A DNA stretch of 64,000 bases from Harmothoe impar (taxonomy: Eukaryota > Annelida > Polychaeta > Phyllodocida > Polynoidae), in the NCBI GenBank assembly GCA_947462335.1, contig OX381721.1:6448001-6512000 (forward strand), written 5' to 3'. Within the stretch, counting starts at the first letter, position 1. Each line of letters starts with the position of its first letter. A program made the position numbers and the translations under genes. A model generated the notes under the pieces. It was given only the letters and a program-made list of their open reading frames with translations. It was not told the origin of the DNA and made no database searches. Positions 43,133-54,612 of the stretch are shown here, piece after piece.

Positions 43133-43710
43133 ATGGAGCCCCGGTGAGTAACTCACCAACGCTGCATTCACGCATTGTGCAGGAATGGAGCCCCGGTGAG
43201 TAACTCACCAATGCTGCATTCATGCATTATGCAGGAATGGAGCCCCGGTGAGTAACTCACTAATGCTGCATGCACGCATTTATATGCAGGAATGGAGCCC
43301 TGGTGAGTAACTCACCAATTCTGCATTCACACATTATGCAGGAATGGAGCCATGGTGAGTAACTCACCAACGCTGCATTCACGCATTATGCAGGAATGGA
43401 GCCCCGGTGAGTAACTCACCAACGCTGCATTCACACATTATGTAGGAATGGAGCCCCGGTGAGTAACTCACCAACGCTGCATTCACACATTATGTAGGAA
43501 TGGAGCCCCGGTGAGTAACTCACCAACGCTGCATTCACACATTATGTAGGAATGGAGCGGCGCCCCGATGAGTAACTCACCAATGCTGCATTCACCCAAT
43601 ATGCTGGAATGCGGCCCTGGTGAGTAACTCACCAATGCTGCATTCACGCATTATGCAGAAATAGAGCCTTGGTGAGTAACTCACCAATGCTGCATTCATG
43701 CATTATGCTG
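43133..43710 (+). repeat. 52-bp minisatellite, about 11 units, derived from a MITE hairpin
   Basis: The unit is ATGGAGCCCCGGTGAGTAAC followed by TCACCAACGCTGCATTCACA and CATTATGYAGGA, repeated about eleven times with small changes and one insertion (GCGGCGCC at about 43557-43564). Each unit contains the GGTGAGTAACTCACC palindrome and GCTGCATTCAYGCATTATG, which are the loop and one stem side of the GCATGATGC-family hairpin found elsewhere in the window. Confidence 0.9.
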
Positions 43711-43744
43711 ATGATACCCAGTTAGTGCACCTCCCAATGGCAGG

Positions 43745-43977
43745 TGGCTGTGTCTCATGAGATCGTAACAATTTGATAGTCTATGAATGGGTGACGTCTT
43801 TGACCAGGTGACGTCTTTGACCAGCTAGCAATATGATGGTTGAAATGGGACCTATACAGAAAGAAGGGGGCCGAAAAACTTAAGGTTTATTATAGACCTA
43901 TATATTACAAATTCTAGTCAAAGATATCACCCGGTCAAAGACTATCCAAATGTTACTATTTCATGAGACCACAGCAG
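43745..43977. mobile_element. TIR element with CTGTGTCTCATGAGAT ends
   Basis: GGTGGCTGTGTCTCATGAGA and TTTGATAGTCT at the left mirror AGACTATCCAAA and TTTCATGAGACCACAGC at the right. It contains a double GGTGACGTCTTTGACCAG. A related left half is seen at 50205-50290. Confidence 0.6.
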
Positions 43978-44199
43978 GTGTGATGCATGAATGCAGCTCA
44001 GGCAAGTAGACTACACTCGTGAGAACTGCATTAAAGCATCATTTGACAAAATGTGTAGCACATCAAAGCACTAGTCACTAGGAAGACAAATTGAATTCCT
44101 CAGCACAATACATAATGGCATCTCATTTGTCCTTTGCAGCTGGAGCCCAACGCCTACACTGGTATGAGACAGCGAGGGCGGAGAACACAGTGAGAGGTA
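43978..44199. repeat. GCATGATGC-family remnant
   Basis: GATGCATGAATGCAGCTCAG, CTCGTGAGAACTGCATTAAA and GCATCATTTGACA retain one hairpin of the family. Confidence 0.5.
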
Positions 44200-44603
44200 A
44201 GATTTCAGCTCAATCTCCCAGTAGATTCTTCCATACGTTTCTACGGCACCACTTCCTTCTCTGCCAAAACGCCCCGGATCACCATGAAAACTTACCTACA
44301 CCATGCTTTTGAGATATGCATTTATACACATATGATTCGATTCAAATATGTCGGGGGAGTGATGAAGAACAACTGTTTAACATTTAAAAAACATAGATTA
44401 TGTTTTGATGGTCGAAATCTGACATATTCCTGGGAACAATTTTTAGTGTATGAAATGGCAGGGTGAGATGGCTATAGGAGAGCAGAGAAGTAGTACCTCT
44501 TTCCTCCCATGTTCCACAGGAGAGTTCCTGAAGTCCTGACCTTTTGGCTGAGTCGTATTTGAAACTGTGCTGAGACTGTGCTGGGAGAGTGATTTCAGTT
44601 GTC
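44200..44603. mobile_element. Fold-back element with ATCTCCCAG ends, copy 2
   Basis: GATTTCAGCTCAATCTCCCA at the left mirrors GCTGGGAGAGTGATTTCAG at the right. It shares ATTCTTCCAT, ACTTCCTTCTCT and ATTCGATTCAAATATGTC with 12575-12796. Non-coding. Confidence 0.55.
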
Positions 44604-44633
44604 AGCATTGCCATCCATCATTTCCATTGCATG

Positions 44634-45010
44634 CACTGAAAAAGTAAACTTGTCAGAAGACTCGCTTAGGTGACAAGGAAACATGTCTTCTTGTTGGAGT
44701 TATCTAATTGAAGACCCACTTGGCAAGTGCCAGCCAAAAACATGATGTTTGTCAGCTTTCCAAAGGATTAGCATGTTGTATGAATGCAAGCATGGCAAAT
44801 AGACTCACCAGAGCAACATAAATACATCATGCTGACAAGAGGTGTAAAGCACATTTATAGCAGTATGCAGCCATTAAAGGGTCTTCCATGATTGTAAATT
44901 TGACGACCCTAGACTTGTCACCTGGAGTGGGCCATTGCCTGGACTAACATTGTTGGTTAGATGACCCTAGTGCCGTTTTGTGGGATGGTAACCTTGTAGG
45001 TCCTTTGATG
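44634..45010. mobile_element. CACTGAAAA-ended element, broken copy
   Basis: It starts CACTGAAAAAGTAAACTTGT and keeps GAAGACCCACTTGGCAAGTG and GTGGGATGGTAACCTTGTAG. The middle is interrupted (44765-44880) by a GCATGATGC-family remnant and the right end is missing. Confidence 0.6.
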
Positions 45011-45545
45011 GACAACCATGAACTTGGTTCTTCTATGAGAATCACTAAGAATACACAAAAGTGTTCTTATAAGACGATTAATTGACAATTTTATGTGATT
45101 TAATTCCATCAGTGTGTCTACTGTTACAAGCGAGTCATGATTTCAGTTCAACCAACCAGGCAAATTAACTTGGTTATTGAAAAATGTGGGTGTGGCTCTC
45201 AGAGCTCAGGCCAGGTGTTTATTAAAGCGACATGAATTGACCATTATCCCATTTCTGAAGTTTCATGCAATTGATTCCATCTGTGAACTTTTATTCAATT
45301 GAGAAAATCACGACTGATTGTCATATGGACTTAGGCCTTAGTTACAATGGTTGTCAACTGGACTTAGGACTTAGCTACAATGAAAAAATGGTGATTCATT
45401 GATAAGTCTAAAACTCAGGGACTTATTTAAACTTTTGTCTATGCTGCTTCGACACCTTTATTAGAATAGCACAAGGCTTTTTGTAGTAAAGACCAGTTAT
45501 ATGATGCCTAGAATTTCATACTTATTCAAGATCAAGTTTTATGGC
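45011..45545. other. Intergenic DNA, no recognised feature
   Basis: AT-rich; a GTCAACTGGACTTAGG-type short duplication at about 45330-45380. No gene. Confidence 0.4.
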
Positions 45546-46470
45546 TTACACAGAGAAAACAAGTAGAATCACCCTGACTCCTGACTTGATCACCGAGATT
45601 ACTCTACCTAGGTCTCATAAGTGACTAACTAACATTAGCAGGACTCTATAATAACTCTATAATGACTCCTACACTGAAAACCCTATGGTGCAAAAGGTGA
45701 TCAGTGATGATGACCTTCAGTGATCATTTTGATTGTGGCCTGGCGGAGTGCCTGGTGCTCTTTAGAGTCATCATATGTGATGACCCCTGGTCATCATATT
45801 GATCATATTTTCTGGGATTGCAGCACAAGTCATTATGATCACCATTGGTAATCACTATTGATTACTTTTGTATTTTTGTTGTTTTGCCATATTTCTCATA
45901 TAAGAAAATGCAAGTTCTTAATACCCCTTCATCCATTAAACTCCTTTATCTGGGACATGTTTGTCGGCCATCAGTCCCAATAAGACATGTATGTATGCAA
46001 TACCAATGACAGTGGCTTCTGACACTTTGAGCTATAGCTGAATACACAAAAGAGGTGTCTATACTTTGGAAATGTTAACTCCTATCTAAATTCAGACCCA
46101 AAAATGATCAAATTACTTGTAATAGAGTCAAAATGAAAGACACTGAACATCATGCATATTATACAGGGGCAATGTAGCATTCAGTATTGCTATTGACACA
46201 GTTAATGGCCACAATGGTTCATGGACTACACATCAGTGTATAGTAAGGCCCCCTAGTGGCAGAAATATGACAACTGTAGGTAATCAATGTGATTATTTTG
46301 GGTCGTCATCAACGATTGATGACCCTGAGGTCATCATCACTGATGACCTTCCCATTGGATTGGGTTTCAGTGTATTCTAATGATTGGGAGTCACTTTAGA
46401 GTTACCTTAGTGATGGAGTCCAGACTCCCATTTGGGAGTCACCGTGATTCTACTTCGTTTCTCTGTGTAA
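45546..46470. mobile_element. Outer TIR element (TTACACAGAGAAA) holding a second TIR element
   Basis: TTACACAGAGAAAACAAGTA then GAATCACCCTGACTCC mirrors GGGAGTCACCGTGATTC then TACTTCGTTTCTCTGTGTAA. The outer part repeats ACTCTATAATGACTCC-like blocks. A distinct element sits at 45670-46374. Non-coding. Confidence 0.75.
45670..46374. mobile_element. Inner TIR element with CACTGAAAACCC ends
   Basis: TA-CACTGAAAACCC and, further in, GGTGATCAGTGATGATGACC mirror GGTCATCATCACTGATGACC and GGGTTTCAGTG-TA. TA on both sides suggests a 2-bp duplication. It shares its terminal bases, but not its interior, with the 31363 family. Non-coding. Confidence 0.75.
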
Positions 46471-48014
46471 GGAACATTTCAAGAGTTCATTACCCCAAGC
46501 GCTTATACAATACCCTTGCTCTTTTTGAAACTCGCGCTATTTCATTGGCCTGACGGGCCAATTGTCAATTGTCAATTGCAAAAGTTGCAGTATTGGCAAA
46601 AATCGCATTATGACGACTGACGAATCTTCCTGGTGATATTATGAGAAATGGTAGCAAGCATTACACCATGACCTTAAGGCAGTGTGTGCCCCTTCCGGTG
46701 TTAAAGAGCCGTCATTACAATATTGATCAAACTTACACAATTGTACGTGCAAAGATAATGTTGCTCGATATATCCCCAACAGGATGCAACAATATGCAGC
46801 TCTTAATGTGTTGATTCTGGGAATACCCACAGTCAGCTGAATCACCGGCCAGCTGTGTTTGACCCTTTGCAGAGTTTAGACTCTAGGTATGAATAACCCT
46901 TTGAGATCAGTATACTCATCAATGCTTTGTGTCAATTTGCCATCATTAAGTCAGTAATGCATTGACAACATTGGAGTATAATCATCCTTTTATTGGAGGT
47001 ATCAACTCGGTTAAGATGGCATGATGCATGAAGGCAGCCTGATATCATGATGCTAAATGATATAGTGCATTAGACCACTATCCTGTCCTTAAAGAGCCTC
47101 ATGCAACAGGCGGCCCTTAACAAATTCATGAGCCTATATTCAGGGAATTCCACCGGTCTCAATAAGCATACCAAATTAGTCAATACATCCCCCATGCAGA
47201 ATTCTAACAATGACCACACCTAGAGAAGTGGTGGTGTTAAGATAATATCCCCTACATATCTCATGTAAAGGTATTGCTCATTGCTACAGGCATCTGCTAC
47301 CTAATAGTGTTAATTACGAACAAATTGTATATGATTTAGGTATGCAGAGCTATGTTCATGGCATTCGAGTAATTGCCAATAAACGGATGAAAAGGTGGTG
47401 CTTAGGCCTTAGGGTTTCTCATCATCAAAGGCTGGAAATGACAAGGGAGGCTTTTGTCCTTTCTATATTCGCTGGGTAAAATATATAGGATGATACATGT
47501 TTTTCATGACCAAAATTCACACTTTAGTAGTGTAGAATTTATTGATCTTCAAAAGTGGGGAAAGTGTAGGTCATTTCTATCCCACTGCACTACTGGCAGT
47601 ATTATTTGAAACAAAATATGCCATATTTGTCCACTTTTATAATGTTTTTCATCGAAAGTTAGCAAAAGAAAGTTTCCTCAGAACCTGCTTTTTTGTAATT
47701 CACACGAAGATGAGAAACCATTTTACTCCTTTTTGGAGTGGCCCTGTATATATTATTAAACACATATTAATAGCATTTCTCATCAGAGGCAGTACGCGGC
47801 CCTTGACATTTCAATGACCCTAGATACTGGTTATTCTATCATTAATGATAAGGTACGTCAAACTATCCAATACAGCCCCCATGCGGAATTACAGAAATTA
47901 TCACACTTATACAACCGATGATTAAGGTAATTTTCCCCATTGGTGTGCTAGCAAGTACTGATGATTAAATACGTGCTTGCTGTTTTTGACATTTTAGCAG
48001 TTGTAGACCCTCGC
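46471..48014. other. Intergenic DNA with repeat remnants
   Basis: 46555-46640 is an inverted match to part of the TIR element at 40714-40953. 46975-47105 is a GCATGATGC-family remnant. A plus-strand frame at 47542-47817 (91 codons, aromatic-rich) has no recognised domain or splice context and is left uncalled. Confidence 0.4.
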
Positions 48015-48365
48015 TACAGATAATGATGCAGGAAAGCAGTCTGGCGAGTAACTCACCAGTGGTAGATTCATGCTTTATTGTGTTCTGGCTTTAGTTGTTA
48101 TGATGCATAAATGCAGGCGTGGCAAGTAACTCGCCAGGACTGCATTCATGAACATCTATTGTACTTTGAAAAATTAAACGAGTTAAGATTCCACCCAGAA
48201 CCAGACTGGATTGAGTTTTGTTAATACTATCGTACACAGGCGATGTTGTACATGGAGAATGAGTGAGGAAGATTAGCAAAACTTGTAACACAACGCTTCA
48301 CCCCTGTTGGCCATTAGACCCAATAAAACCCTTAAAAGGTTCATTAATGCAGTCATGGCTACAAA
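48015..48365. repeat. GCATGATGC-family element, degenerate
   Basis: GGCGAGTAACTCACCAGTGG, GATGCATAAATGCAGGCGTG, GCAAGTAACTCGCCAGGACT and GCATTCATGAACATC show two hairpin halves. The rest has diverged. Confidence 0.5.
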
Positions 48366-48485
48366 CGACAGAGAACATTAAAGCACTTTGATTTATAGTA
48401 ATATCAATGAATATATTGATTTAAAGCGTACATGGCATAGATATGAGTTTTCTCATTGATTTGCAGCCTTTTGACAGAGATAAAC

Positions 48486-48711
48486 TACCGTAAAACCTAG
48501 CGTATAAGCAGCGGCTAGTACGCGAGTCAGATCGGCTGTGTGGCTTATAGGATTGTCCCATGGTCAGGGTGTGGCTTATACGCAAGTTTTTGCTCCTATA
48601 GTACAGTACAAAAGTTACCATAATCAGATGGCCAGTGCGGCTAATAGGATCGGCCCAAACTCAGGGTGCGGCTTATACACAAGTTAGGCTTATACGCGAG
48701 GTTTTACTGTA
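48486..48711. mobile_element. MITE with CCGTAAAACCT ends and CGCGAG/GGCTTATA interior
   Basis: TA-CCGTAAAACCTAGCGTATA mirrors TATACGCGAGGTTTTACTG-TA. The interior repeats GTGTGGCTTATA and GTGCGGCTTATAC blocks. Same interior design as 38460-38677. Confidence 0.8.
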
Positions 48712-48859
48712 GCGCTGGTACAAACGATGAGGGAAACTGCTCGTAGATTATAATTACATGTGCATGTATCCCAGTAGCTAATCTCCATTCCCTAATAACC
48801 TACACGACACTCCACGTCCCATACTTACCTGTATTTCCATGTCACGACTCACAGACACA

Positions 48860-49122
48860 CACTCAAAAAATAAACTTCCAGACTCTTCCAAGTGACGGTC
48901 ATAGAATAAAAGAGTCAAAAACTTGTCTAAGTGACAAAGAAAATTGGTCTTCTAGCTGGAGATAGAAGACCTACTTGGCATGTGCCAGCCCAAAACCTGA
49001 CATTTGCCAGCTCCAGATTCTATTTGTGGGTTGGTAACCTGATAGGTTAGACAATGTTTGACTCGTTTATTTTATTACTGTCACTAAGATGAGTCTGGTG
49101 ACAAGTTTACTTTTTCAGTGCA
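48860..49122. mobile_element. CACTGAAAA-ended fold-back element, complete copy
   Basis: CACTCAAAAAATAAACTTCC at the left mirrors ACAAGTTTACTTTTTCAGTG at the right. The interior parallels 31363-31628 (GGTCTTCTAGCTGGAGATAG, GGCATGTGCCAGCCC). CA flanks both sides. Confidence 0.8.
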
Positions 49123-49279
49123 CGAGCTGTCAAGCCACTCAGGACAGTCTGCACGACCTGTGCGAGCCGCTCCTCCCTGTACGACACACAAGGTGTCATG
49201 TCGTGTCTACACGACCCCCACCCTGTCCTCTACTCACCTGTGCAGGCCCATAACTAGGACAAACGACCCCCCACCCTCC

Positions 49280-49610
49280 CTGTCATATCGGGCCATCGTC
49301 AATTAGCATTACACTAATATCTGAGATTTGATATGCACGATAGTAAGAAACACATTAGGTGTGTAGTTTGGGTTTATTGTACATATAGTATGCGATTTTG
49401 TGCACCTAGTACCCTACCCAGCTCTCTGTGTGTAGCCGGTAGTGTGTGCTCCTTATATACAAATACAGCGGTGGAGCGCCACTAGTGGCGGGTGTAGGTA
49501 CCAGGTAACAGGTCTGGAAATGCATTGTACTCGACTTTATAGGCGGCGACAATGCATGGTTTATGATATCCTTGTCAAGTACAGGTTGATTAATAGCGGT
49601 TAAGTATAAA
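49280..49610 (+). repeat. TGGGTTTATT repeat, third copy
   Basis: GTCATATCGGGCCATCGTC, AGGTGTGTAGTTTGGGTTTA, GTGTGCTCCTTATATACA, GGAGCGCCACTAGTGGCG and TTAATAGCGGTTAAG match 10980-11335 in the same order. Confidence 0.6.
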
Positions 49611-49754
49611 AATGATATCACATCCCCATGGTCCTGATGGAGCAAAGGAGTTCCACTCTAGCTGGTATGAAAGTGGAAATAATTAGCTTCATGTCAGTTT
49701 TACGGTTTGTAAATCTGACCATTTTTACGATCTCTACAGGGTAAACCATGAAAC

Positions 49755-51293
49755 ATATAGTTGGGGATCCAAGCAGGCAGAATGTCGTTATTTAAATCTG
49801 ACCTGGCATGGTGACCAAGACTAGATATGAAGGTTGGATAAGGGTAATTTGAGGGTGCTGAATCCGAATCTGCCATTTGTAAAGCTGTATCAAGGTCGGA
49901 ACAAGGTCAAATTTAAGGTCAAAGGTCACAATTTGATTTATGACACTCCATTGCTATCTAAATTATGATGTAGATAGGGAATTTCTATTTTATAAAATCA
50001 TCATACTCTCATATGGGATACATAGGTTGCCTGACCATGGTTGACCTTGGTTCAGATAAAGGTCACTTCCTCCAAGGTGGCCATGCACGCAAGCAATATT
50101 CACATGAACTCTGCTTCCACAAGGAACTTTGGGGTGGTAGGGAAAGGTGAAGTGGTGAGGTGGTAGGGACAGGTGAGGTGGTAGGGACAGGTGAGGTAGT
50201 AGGTGGCTGTCTCATGAGATCAATACAATTGGAAAGTCTTTGACCGGGTGATGTCTTTGACCAGGTGACGTCTTTGACCGGCTGACATCTTAGACCAATG
50301 CACAATGATTTAAATTTTTAGAGGGGGTAGGGTGGAGGAGGGGAATCGTTTTATGGGATTGTTATCAGGTCTAAACATACTTAATCATAATGAAGAAATA
50401 AACCATTAGATATTTTTTCTATTCTGATAAAATAACATTTTGCTAAATAGTCATAGACGTCACAACAAAATTATGGTAATAATGGTAGGTTGCCTCTCTC
50501 GCCGTCCCCTATCTCACTGGTCCTCGTGTAGGTCGCCTATCTCGCCGGTCCTCGTGTAGGTCGCCTATCTCTTTTTCTCGGGTTTGGCATTCAACTTTCG
50601 GTTCCTGTTCCACTTTGTATCTTATATGACACACAGTAAGGTCACAAGGTGTCCACAAATCTTGCTTTGTCCATAATAAATACCACAATTTAACCACACT
50701 GAGCACGTAGTCCACAATCTACTATTACAAATAGTCCACACCGCAACAAAGAAATTGTGTTCTGTGGACACTATTTTGATGAATTTGTGAGGACAAAATG
50801 TTTTCTGTGGACAATTCGTGATGCTTTTTGTAGGACAAAGTGTGCTTTGTGGACATAATTATTCTGATGGCTCTTTTGGACAAAGTTTGTTCTGTGGATA
50901 TTATGGCACAGAATGCTATTGAGAATTTGTGGTTTGAGGACACTTTGTGATGGCTGGCTGTGGACAAACTGTATTTTGTAGACACTTTGTGGGGAAAGAT
51001 TATGGACAAATTGTATTATGTGGACACTTTGTGATGGTAGACTGTGGACATAAAGTGAGGTGAACACTTTGTATCATGTGGACAATATGGGGCACAAAGT
51101 ACCCTTTACAATTAGTCTCTCCAAAACATGACCTTTGACCTTAATTTTGACCTTGTTCCGACCTAGCTATCATTTCATACATATCAGAAATGGAATCAGC
51201 AGCCTCAAATTACCTTAGTCCACTACCCATACCAAGTATTGGTTTCCATGTCAGCTCTTCCCAAGGATCCCAGACTGGATCCCCAACTAATAT
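49755..51293. mobile_element. 1.5-kb fold-back segment with arms of about 175 bp
   Basis: ATATAGTTGGGGATCC, AATTTGAGGGTGCTGAATCC and GGTCGGAACAAGGTCAAA at 49755-49932 recur inverted at 51122-51293 (CCCCAACTAATAT, CAGCAGCCTCAAATTACC, TTGACCTTGTTCCGACC). Between the arms are a GTCCTCGTGTAGGTCGCC short tandem (50515-50570), a CTTTGACCGGGTGA block (50225-50290) and a GTGGACA minisatellite. No transposase frame. Confidence 0.6.
50750..51090 (-). repeat. Degenerate GTGGACA...TTTGTGATGG minisatellite
   Basis: Units with GTGGACACTTTGTGATGG, CTGTGGACAAAGTGT and TTTTGTGGACA recur about 8-10 times with strong variation. Two overlapping minus-strand frames of about 95 codons (Ser/His/Lys-rich) follow this repetition and are not genes. 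Confidence 0.65.
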
Positions 51294-51363
51294 GCCATCG
51301 TGCTATAGGGGCAATTGGAATTATAAAGTTGTGCACAAAGCCAGTCAGTATTTGCATCATTTT

Positions 51364-51823
51364 CACTGAAAATTCCACCATTGAATTAATTTAGAACCAC
51401 TTTATTGAAACACGAACCACCCTGAGAAGAGGACTAGTTACAGCCTGCTGTGCTTACCGTGTTCTCACCTGCCCCCTACACTGATATTCCTAGGCTCCCT
51501 ATACGCCCAACCTCTCAGTCACTAGTGCCTAACCTAGTTAGTAATTTTTTGGCTCCCTATACGACTAATCTAGGTAAGTTATTATTGTCAGTTGGTCAGT
51601 ACTGACTAATCCACCTTAGTCTTTTTATTTCCAGGGGGAGCCACTGAGTGGCCCCAGCTAGTGGTATACAAATACAACACAACAATGATGAACCTAGGTT
51701 AGCCACTACTGACTGACCCCTCGGTCATTTTTGAATATAACTTTGCCATTATGACTAACACTCATATGACCAACCTAGGATAGTCTGTACTGACTAACCC
51801 TTTCAACCTGTGGATTTTCAGTG
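51364..51823. mobile_element. TIR element with CACTGAAAATTCCAC ends
   Basis: CACTGAAAATTCCAC at the left mirrors GTGGATTTTCAGTG at the right. The interior repeats CTAACCTAGTTAGT, AATCTAGGTAAGTT and AACCTAGGTTAGCC blocks, which are self-complementary. It shares CACTGAAAA ends with three other element types in this window. Confidence 0.6.
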
Positions 51824-52583
51824 CACGCCCTTTGTCAGTTTACAGGTGGGTCTTAGGTAGCCACTCTCGTAGCCCTACTGTAGTACACTAGGTCTGAAGG
51901 CACATATACAGGAACGGGCGTCCATTTAAAGACGAAATTAAGTCTAGGTCTCAGGGGTCGAACTTGTTACTGCACACCTAACCTGAACAGGAAAGTTTTG
52001 ATCACGTGGCCGTGCTAATTTACGCAGGTCACAACGCTAAGGAGAGGGTTTAACCTTCATGAATATTTTTCTTAGAGTTCTGTTCAATTTGTAAACCGTA
52101 CTTATGTTGCCTGGTGAGTACACTGCATGAACTATATAATTTAAGCAACTTACTGTACATATTTACTTGATTCACTGCTTAAAATGTCTAAAAGAATTGA
52201 AAGGCAATCAATCAGCTTCGTTTTTTGCTTAAATTTGCTTAAATTGGATTGTTCATGCAGTTCTATGCTAGTTAACTTTGACCTCACCTGGGACTGGTGC
52301 CTGGTGTCCCATACACACCTGTCCCCCCCCCCCCCCGCGTCCTATCAGCAAGTAGGCGTCTAGGTACAGTCACACCACCCATGGGTCCTCGTGGGAAAAA
52401 CGCCAGCCCAGTCGGTCAAGACAGGGAGAAAAAATGAAAAATATTCTTTTTTACAAAAGAAATTATTTTTCACGAATATCTCGCCATGTCAGACAGGGTA
52501 TTTTTAAATAAATAAGGTCAGGAAAAAATCCACCACCCATGGGTCCTCTTTACATAAACACCTGTACACGCCACCTGATATCA
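51824..52583. other. Intergenic DNA with one weak repeat
   Basis: 52290-52400 (C-run, then AAGTAGGCGTCTAGGTACAG and GGGTCCTCGTGGG) resembles 53180-53290 (C-run, then AGTAGGTGGCATCCAGGTAC and GGGGGTCTGCTC). No gene. Confidence 0.4.
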
Positions 52584-52874
52584 GGGAGTAGTCATTTTCT
52601 AACAACAGGGGGGGGGGGTGGATTTGAGGGGGTGGACAAAGAAATTTAGACCCCTTAAAAGAGGGGACCAACAAGATTTGGACCACTTGAACAAGGGGAC
52701 CAAAGGAATTTGGACCCCTCTTGAGGGGGGGGCACCAAAAATAAACCTTTTCAGTGAAAAAGGGGTCGGCAGCGCCAAATTTAAACTCGCCTGAGAAGGG
52801 ACCAAAAGAATTTCAACCCCCTCGCATGAAAATCAACTGCCCCCCCCCGCTGTTGTTAAAAGATGACCACTCCC
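52584..52874. mobile_element. GGGAGTG-ended Harbinger-like MITE, copy 3
   Basis: GGGAGTAGTCATTTTCTAAC then AACAGGGGG mirrors GCTGTTGTTAAAAGATGACC then ACTCCC. The interior has GGACCCCTCTTGAGGGGGGG and TTTCAACCCCCTCGC. Flanks TCA and TTA no longer match exactly. Confidence 0.8.
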
Positions 52875-54262
52875 TTAAGTAGTGAAACTTAAGCTAATGT
52901 TGTTGTTGCTTTAGGTCACCCTGTCAGATGACTAGAATGTGGTAAATGCCATGTAAATATCACAAAAAGTATGCAATGCCGTCTAAGCGGCCTTAAGTAG
53001 CATTCACGGAAATCACTGTTGCTTGAAGTGTGACTTTAAGCAGTCCCAAATTCACTGAAATTACAACATTCATGCCGTGGGATAAGCTGGAGAGTGCTCA
53101 TCCCCTTCACAAAGTGAGCATGCATCAATATAGGTAATATCTGTAGGGCATTAGGACGGAGTGTTGGACACCAGTGACCAAGTAGAGGTGGTCAGAGGGC
53201 TGGGGCCGGTATCTGGTAGACCTGCCCCCCCCCCCCAGTAGGTGGCATCCAGGTACCGACACTCCCAGACGGCCCGGGGGTCTGCTCCCCTGTTGGACAG
53301 GGCAAATCCTCTAACTATCTCACCACAATCGTGGTTTTATACACATCCAGTGATTCTTATTCAGCCTTTTCCAGAGAATCCGAATCTGCTTGGGGCCATC
53401 CTGGCATTTGCATATTAAGGCCCCCTAATGGGCGTATTAATTAGATCAGGTAAGTTACCTTATTTACCATGGTATTTATAGCAAAAAGCAGCCACATATA
53501 TTTATATCGGGTCAGTTCTTAGACAAATAGCGCGTGTGAATAGAATTACACCAGAATTTGAGACTAAGGGTCAGTACTCCACTACCTGTACACCTGTACA
53601 TATGATGAGCTGGTAAGCGCTTTCTTCATTATTTTCACTTTCAGTTGCAATTAGTTTGAGGTCATACTGTATATTGCCTGTATTAACAGGACAAAATCGT
53701 GTTCAATAATAAAGTCTATATTTAATGCGCAAGGAGGAAATACAACTGCAGTGGATGGTGATAACCGAAATAGGAAGTACACGGTGGTAGAAGGGTTAAA
53801 AACATTATATTGCGTTTTTTAAACATTTTAGTACTTTCATTTTGAAGCCCCAGCACCCCTATATATAGGGCTGAGTACCTGTCCCAGCTCCACTTGGACT
53901 GTCGCTGGAGGGGTACCGAGATATGCACCTTTAAGTCAGCAGGTGTCCCCTACTCACATGTCACGTCCCCAGGTTGTATTGGTTATACACCTGTACAGAC
54001 CCCTACACAGGTAGGTGTGTGGTGAGCTGCGTCTGTCTACTCACCTGTACACCGTATCACATGTACACCGTGTCCAATACTCACCTGTCCCCGCCTACCT
54101 CAGTTACACGTGGGCCACACTTTGAGCAACTTTAATTTGAAATAAATTAAAATTGCTGGAAATAAATCAATGTGTGCACACACATGTTATTACTTCGTTG
54201 AGAGGTCTCTCGCTTAATTTACTCACCTTTACACAATGTCTTCCTCCTGTCCTGCCCTCTAT
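52875..54262. other. Intergenic DNA, no recognised gene
   Basis: CT-rich patches with CTCACCTGTACA-type short repeats at about 53940-54110, and the C-run repeat at 53180-53290. No exon, RNA gene or complete element recognised. Confidence 0.4.
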
Positions 54263-54535
54263 AACTGCAGTTGATATCAAATAATTTCCTTCAATCTGCC
54301 ACAAGAGCAGCCATTTTGAAAAGATGGGTGTTCTAATACTTTTATTTTCAATCAAGTAGAAATGTATGTTTCCATACATTTATGTTGCATCCAAAAGCAT
54401 AGATCTACTCCAACTCTGGTATTTTTTCTGGAAAAAAGTGGTTTCTGCGCTCATCCGTTTAATGTTATCCATATCTCCTACTCACTGCCACCCCACCCCT
54501 CTACCTACAGGTTGGACACTGCACACACCGATGCT
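54263..54535 (+). repeat. Segmental duplication, copy 1 (satellite-linked spacer)
   Basis: Blocks CTGCCACAAGAGCA, AAAGATGGGTGTTCT, CATACATTTATG, TGGTATTTTTTCTG, ATCCATATCTCCTACT and CCCCTCTACCTACAGGT occur in order here and at 56003-56268. Both copies lead directly into the 57-bp satellite, so spacer and satellite were duplicated together. Confidence 0.8.
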
Positions 54536-54612
54536 GTCCAGTGAGCTGATCTATAAGCTACATTTGGCTTGCAATAGTGCAACACTCATGCTGTCCAGTG
54601 AGCTGCTTTGTA

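Noticed and set aside
43133..43710. CRISPR-like array of regularly spaced palindromes
   Set aside because: The whole 52-bp unit is repeated including the 'spacers', and the DNA is animal; it is a minisatellite.
47542..47817. Plus-strand 91-codon aromatic-rich frame
   Set aside because: AT-rich low-copy sequence, no family resemblance and no splice context.
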